From Nematostella vectensis (lineage: Eukaryota > Cnidaria > Anthozoa > Actiniaria > Edwardsiidae): a stretch of DNA of 64,000 nucleotides. The notes under the pieces are model-generated. The model saw only the letters and a program-made list of their open reading frames with translations. It searched no databases and was not told the DNA's origin. Both the position numbers and the translations under genes were made by a program. Every line of letters begins with the position of its first letter. Within the stretch, counting starts at the first letter, position 1. The stretch covers positions 9,108,022 to 9,172,021 of the forward strand of contig NC_064045.1 of the NCBI RefSeq assembly GCF_932526225.1. The letters run 5' to 3'. This document shows, in pieces, positions 58,704-64,000 of this stretch.

Positions 58704-61700
58704 TTTTCAAATAACGACGAATAATCCTATAGTCCAAAACAAAAGGGCGGTCATTTCCTAAACAAAAGGGCGTTCATGTCATGTTGTCGTTACATCGCGC
58801 GTAAATGCGATTTTTAAATCAGCCTCGAGATGATGCAGACAATCTGCTTACTCGTGGAGGGGGTGGAAGAAACATTTTTATCTGGCATTTTTTTTTCAAT
58901 TTCTGAAACGCAAAATTCGAGTTTTTCGATATAAGCATAGCTTTAAGTGTCATTCCTTTTTTTTTTGGTTTGACACAATCGTTTTCTGTACCTTCTCATC
59001 AAGAAAACAAAATCAATTTTTTTTCAAATACGGCTAGGAAACCAATAGCAACAGGGAGCCCGCAAAGATAACAAACCCGACAATGAACTTTAGCCTTGGC
59101 CGTTGTTGTACCGTCTGCAGCTTGGCTCTGGTGATGAAAAACTGAAAAACTATTAAAGTACAGGGTTACAGGTAAAAATAGACACCGGCTATCTAGAAAA
59201 TCTATGCAAATGATTTTGACCTGCATTTTACTATATAAACAGTTTTCGTTCGTCTACACCTGCAAAGAAAATTAATCACAAATTTTTGATTTATTTACAA
59301 AGGCGGCAACGAATCTAAAAAGTCAATTTAGGGAATTTGAGTAATAGACTGCGAGATTTTTTAGATTTGGCGTGGGTAACCTGTGTTTTTCGCGATGCGT
59401 GAAATGTGGGAGAAACACTGAAATGATCGGCCGCCGTTCACAAAGACGGGCCTACCAAAACATTTCTCTGTGTTTCTAAACAATTTCTCGAAACACAGTA
59501 CAAAGGATTCTCTGAGCATTCACTGGTTTACTGTGGATTGCTTTGACGTGACATCTAGCATGCTAACTAGTTTCAAATTGAAAACTCACTGATCTGTCGA
59601 CCGTGAAGTTGTGAATTACAATTCAAGGCATCTTTGGGTTCTTGGCGCAAACAGTTTCTTCTTTTAAGTAAGGTACTCTCTTTATTATCTTCATCATTTT
59701 TGGCTTGTTCGTTCTTTTCCTTTTACGGACTGTGTTAAGAGAAGGGATGGACATTTCGTGCTCGTGTTTTTAGCTTTTCACGCTAACAAGTCGCTGCGCA
59801 TGTAGTGTCATGTGGTGCAGGGGAGCGTGCGGTACAGCTTCGCCTTATCATGTGATCGCGTTCAAAATCAATATATTTTTACTACAATTCTTATAATGTT
59901 TGGAGGGATAACCCTTAAATGCAGATCTTAGCGGATTGCTGTTGTCCTAACCAATCTCCTGTGATTGAACTTTCTGTCTTGTTCGAACTACCACATCACC
60001 ACATCAGCTGTCCTAATCAAATTGCATAATATGGCTATAGACAATTCTCCATTTTCTCTTCTATCCACAAAACTGATATATTTTTAGAAAATTGTCGTTT
60101 GACACAATATGCCGTACATATAAAACCCGGGGTAACCCTACTTATATATTTCTAAGCATAGAGCATTATAAATCGAGCATAAATGAATTTCAATTGTTTT
60201 CAAGAGACAAGGACTTACTGATCACCGATTGTGCAATTCTTATTCTTACTCACGCAATAAACCTCTGTTCTAATTTATTACTCATCTTAATATATTTCTG
60301 TAACTGGACATCTTGACATTTAAGTTTGGCTATTGTTTGACAGTGTGCTGAAGGAATCATTTGGTATAAAACAAATTAGCTGCTCGTATTTTTATATGTG
60401 AAACAAAGATTTCTATCCATAGAGTATATGCTTGATGGGACTCCTTCATGATTATATATTTTTTTTCATTTTTGTTATTATTCTTTACATTTACCGGGAT
60501 GTTAACTAAAGGTGGTAGTATAGAATAGGACTGAAGGTCCTTTAAAAGCTATGCCTAGTCGAGGAGTAAAGGGATGATGTGTGAAACATGGTTAAAGGAA
60601 ATAAAAACTAGTTTTGTTAGTGGGGAGTTCTAATTTTTTTAGGTTTAAGTAGTTATCCCAGTAAATATGACTTGGAATTTAATCCAAGGTAAATAGAATC
60701 TAGCATATAAGTTTGGTGCTCCCTTACAGCAGTTCATGACTTGTCATGCTTAATGTATTCCAATTCCCAGGGCAAACCTTAATTATTTCATTTATTTTCT
60801 AAAGGAAGGGTTGTCTGTTTGTGGCAGTAGTGCTGGTGTGGTCTGTAGTGTTTGCGGCCTGCAGCCACATTATATAATCCTGCAGTACCAATATCCACAC
60901 CATATCCTTTACCATATGGTAAAAGCCTGTTCAATTGAAGAACTCACCAGCTCATTGCTTTTCTCAGAGTATTGAATACTTGTCAGAAAGATTTGACCAG
61001 TTCTTTGCCTGGTTCTGGTCTGAAAGGATCTGGCTTCCTGAAATTACAAACTGGAAGGGCAAGATACTCAAACTTTATAACACTAGCAACAACCTTGTTC
61101 TTTTTCAATAATAGAATTCTGTTCACATAGCTTGCATAGCATAGACATGGCCTCTTTAGAGGCCTGTGGTGGTGAAAGGGTTAAGATAATGGGAAAGGGG
61201 AAATGTCAAGAAATGCTCGATTAAATTATTTTTATTACTGTATATATTTTTTTCACCAAACCTTTCAAGTTGAGTCAATTGACTTTTTATCTCCTCTCCC
61301 GTCGACTATTTTTTAGTCAATTGATATTCTTTGCTTCCTCTCTACCCCAAACATAGATCAATGAAAGGGTTTGGTTTGAAATTAGAAGTTAGCATTTTAG
61401 CACTGTCAGTGATGCTTTGGATGTGATTTTTAGGATTTGCTTCCAAAATCAATCTGTTTTTTCTTCATTGCATTCATTTGGGAGTAGGCCACCAACAACA
61501 AGGCCACTATATGGTAAAGGGGGGTGCACCAATATGTAATGCATGGAAGGAAATATATTTTTGGATTTTAATTTCCAGACATTTTTCTGAATATTCAGTC
61601 CAATGAAGGAGAGAATCGCCTCTAAATCAATACATAAAATTACAGTATGGCATCTAAACAGTCTAAATATATTATTTTGAATCTTTGGAATGCTGTTACA

Positions 61701-62132
61701 TCCATGACATTTTCTGCACAAGGGCAAAGCTTGTCAGAGTATTGTTTTGATTAAAAAAATATTTATAATGGAACTTCTATGATGGGACATAAGAATTTAC
61801 CATTAGACTCTTGACAACTTTGACAGCCATATTCACACCAGGAATTGTGTTTGTTAACTTTGATGTACTGCATAATTTAAATTATTGAATAAGGCCTGGA
61901 TCCATTTGGTTGGTACAATAAATAAATCTCAGTAAAGAGCAGGATCCTAGATCCCCAAAAAAATACCTCGATCAGTCAACACAAAAGGTGTTCAATGCTG
62001 GCTCCGCTTTTAGGCAGTGCCTAAATCTATATATTATAATCCTGCAGTACCAATATCCGAACCATATCCTTTACCATATGGTAAAAGCCTGTTCAATTGA
62101 AGAACTCACCAGCTCATTGCTTTTCTCAGAGT
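58704..62132. other. Intergenic/upstream region between SUN and ceramide synthase
   Basis: SUN (minus) and the ceramide synthase (plus) diverge here. No coding exon is recognised apart from a mutated duplicate of the ceramide synthase start exon at 60873-61054. Poly-T runs are scattered at 58890-58975. A frame at 58999-59226 (minus) and one at 60092-60316 (plus) show no family signature. The 5' UTR exons of the ceramide synthase probably lie here, because its start exon is preceded by a splice acceptor (TTTTCTCAG near 62121-62129). Confidence 0.55.
60873..61054 (+). pseudogene. Duplicate of the ceramide synthase start-exon region, ATG changed to TTG
   Basis: Bases 60873-61054 match 62035-62216 with no gaps and only a few substitutions (offset 1162). 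The copy includes the upstream intron piece, the TTTTCTCAG acceptor and the first roughly 83 coding bases (EYLSERFDQFFAWFWSERIW). The initiator ATG of the intact copy is TTG here, and the match stops inside the exon (after AAACTGG), so no exon end or donor is retained. It is best read as a broken partial duplicate. It could still serve as an alternative 5' UTR acceptor. Confidence 0.8.
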
Positions 62133-64000
62133 ATGGAATACTTGTCAGAAAGATTTGACCAGTTCTTTGCCTGGTTCTGGTCTGAAAGGATCTGGCTTCC
62201 TGAAATTACAAACTGGGAGAAGGTTAAGGCCCTCAAGAATCCCCAAGCCGTGGCACTTGGTGACATCTATCTATGCATCCCAGTTGCTGTTGTGCTTATT
62301 ATCCTGCGAATAATATTCGAAAAGTAGGTATAGTATTGATAAATTTGTGGATCAGGGGTTTTTATTCAGAGCATTATTTGCCTATATAGATATAGCCTAG
62401 AATGTTTGAGAAGTATACAGTACATATACTTATGCTCAACCGTCATTGTCACATTGTGTAACCAAGCAGCAGTGATGGTAATGCATACAGTGAGATGAAA
62501 ATTAAAACAGCAAGATGGTAAAATACATTGTGTTTTATACATTTAAGCTGTTTTCCCTAAAACCATGATATGAAAACACCAAGTTTTACAGTCTGACTCC
62601 TGTCAAATCATCATTGTCATCATCATTAATCATCATCAGTGGCAGGTCCATGTTTTCCCTAGGGGGGAAGGGGGCACCATCCAAAAAGGGGACATGAAGA
62701 TATAAATAAATATCATTAATTTAAAATTTCAATCTGAAGGAGGCAGGAGCCCCCCTGGGTCTACCACTCCTCTCCCCCCTGGGTCTGCCACTCCCTCCCC
62801 CCCTGGGTCTGCCACTCCTCTCCCCCCTGGGTCTGCCACTCCTCTCCCCCCTGGCTCTGCCACTCCTCTCCCCCTGGGTCTGCCAATCCTCTCCCCCTGG
62901 GTCTGCCACTCCTCTCCCCCCTGGGTCTGCCACTCCTCTCCCCCCTGGGTCTGCCACTCCTCTCCCCCTGGATCTGCCAATCCTCTCCCCTGGGTCTGCC
63001 ACTCCCCTCCCCCCTAGGTCTGCCACTCCTCTCCCCCCTGGGTCTGCCACTCCTCTCCCCCTGGGTCTTCCAATCCTCTCCCCTGGGTCTGCCACTCCGC
63101 TCCCCCCTGGGTCTGCCACTCCTCTCCCCCCTGGGTCTGCCACTCCTCTCCCCCTGGATCTGCCACTCCTCTCCCCCTGGGTCTTTCACTCCTCTCCCCC
63201 TGGGTCTGCCACTCCTCTCCCCCTGGGTCTGCCACTCCTCTCCCCCTGGGTCTGCCACTCCTCTCCCCCTGGGTCTGCCACTCCTCTCCCCCCCTGGGTC
63301 TGCCTCTCCTCTCCCCCCTGGGTCTGCCACTAAGTACATCACCATAAACATACATCACCATGAACACCCTCATCATCGCCATTGTTGTCATGGTCATCAC
63401 TGTCATCATCATTTTCGTGATTACTACCGTTATCATAGGTTCTAGTACAACTCCATCCTAATCCTTATAACGTCTCATCTTCAAGGACCAGTGAATAAGT
63501 GTGAAGCTTTAATGCTAACCTACACGAACCTGTACCAGTTACTTTGTTATGCCATTTTGTCCAAATACAGGACCTTTTTTGCACAACTCTAGTGCAAAAC
63601 TTGGTGATTTCTATGCCGAGAAATGGTCTCCCAAACCATTGGCTTGCCGAAAGGCCTAAGGGTTGATACTTAGTCTATGCATTTTCAAGCAGGTAAGGGC
63701 CCAAAGAGTGAAAGATATAAAACAAGCAAAGTATGGCCTGAGGAAGACTTGTGGAAAATCATCACCTTCACTTCTTGAATAAAAAAGTCTAAAGAAATCT
63801 AGAGGGCAGCTTGTAGCCTTACCCCTTGTTAAAAGATTTTTAGGTCATGTAAATATGAAGTTATAAAAGCCAATGGACACTTAGGCACCTAGATTATGTT
63901 GAATTATTATAATACAAAGGTTGTTTTGTTTTTTGTTCTTTTTTTGCCTTCAGTTTCATAGCTCGTCCCATCGTCAAGTTCTTGGGAGTAAAAGAAAAGA
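62133..64000 (+). CDS. Ceramide synthase (CerS/LASS), N-terminal exons, truncated by window end
   Basis: Ceramide synthases are ER membrane enzymes that N-acylate sphingoid bases with fatty acyl-CoA. Two exons are visible: 62133-62323 and 63954 to beyond the window. The start MEYLSERFDQFFAWFWSERI leads into WLPEITNWEKVKAL, a membrane helix (YLCIPVAVVLIILRIIFE) and FIARPIVKFLGVKEK. This is the family's N-terminal pattern: FWxERxWLP, a first transmembrane segment ending RLIFE, and FIAxP. The Hox-like and TLC domains that hold the catalytic motif lie outside the window, so the paralogue (CerS5/6-like by the N-terminus) is not fixed. The start ATG is four bases inside the exon after acceptor TTTTCTCAG. 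The first intron carries a C-rich minisatellite. A mutated copy of this exon lies 1.16 kb upstream. Confidence 0.88.
62740..63332. repeat. C-rich 24-27-bp minisatellite in ceramide synthase intron 1
   Basis: About 23 copies of CTGGGTCTGCCACTCCTCTC followed by 4 to 6 C. The variable C-run changes the unit length and so shifts frame from copy to copy. Minus-strand frames encode GRPRGERS- and EEWQTQG-like peptides that are repeat artefacts. The array starts next to a G/C-rich block near 62655-62690 and ends near 63332. Confidence 0.93.

Noticed and set aside
62721-63436. Minus-strand Arg/Gly/Pro-rich frames
   Set aside because: They derive from the C-rich minisatellite in the ceramide synthase intron, and all frames are equally open.

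Overview
This window is eukaryotic, intron-rich animal DNA. The most likely source is an anthozoan cnidarian such as a sea anemone. The reasons are: conserved single-copy metazoan genes cut into many short GT-AG exons; a free-standing P2X7 C-terminal-type zinc domain beside a THAP protein; an AIG1-type GTPase; and many small inverted-repeat (MITE-like) elements and minisatellites. The species assignment is inference. Exon models were built by hand from splice sites, reading phase and remembered family conservation; no search was run.

Layout. 1-8.2 kb (minus): nine exons of an EXOC6/Sec15 exocyst subunit, with introns almost entirely filled by tandem repeats. 9.7-11.0 kb: a minisatellite whose units are separated by variable poly-G tracts. 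11.4-12.5 kb (minus): a single-exon AIG1-type GTPase. 15.5-34.0 kb (minus): a complete 36-exon VPS35L (Retriever subunit). Only 266 bp separates its ATG from the ATG of RRS1 (plus, 13 exons, 34.3-45.5 kb), so the two form a divergent pair. RRS1 intron 5 holds a 3.5-kb TTAA-flanked element with decayed inverted ends. That element carries two convergent genes: a P2X7 C-terminal-domain protein and a THAP protein. 47.0-58.7 kb (minus): a complete 13-exon SUN-domain protein. 62.1-64.0 kb (plus): the first exons of a ceramide synthase that runs off the window.

Two themes are not explained by ordinary genes. (1) At six exons in four different genes, an exon edge with its splice site and some flanking intron is duplicated, usually in tandem. 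In one case an acceptor lies inside the first unit of a roughly 70-copy 33-bp satellite. (2) The window is rich in elements flanked by TTAA. These include three copies of one roughly 245-bp palindromic-ended family, another element abutting one of those copies, a 650-bp element in RRS1 intron 2, and the THAP/P2X7-domain element. The last is the best candidate here for an undescribed biological system.

The long open frames across the 33-bp, 37-bp, poly-G and trinucleotide arrays are repeat artefacts and are not called as genes.
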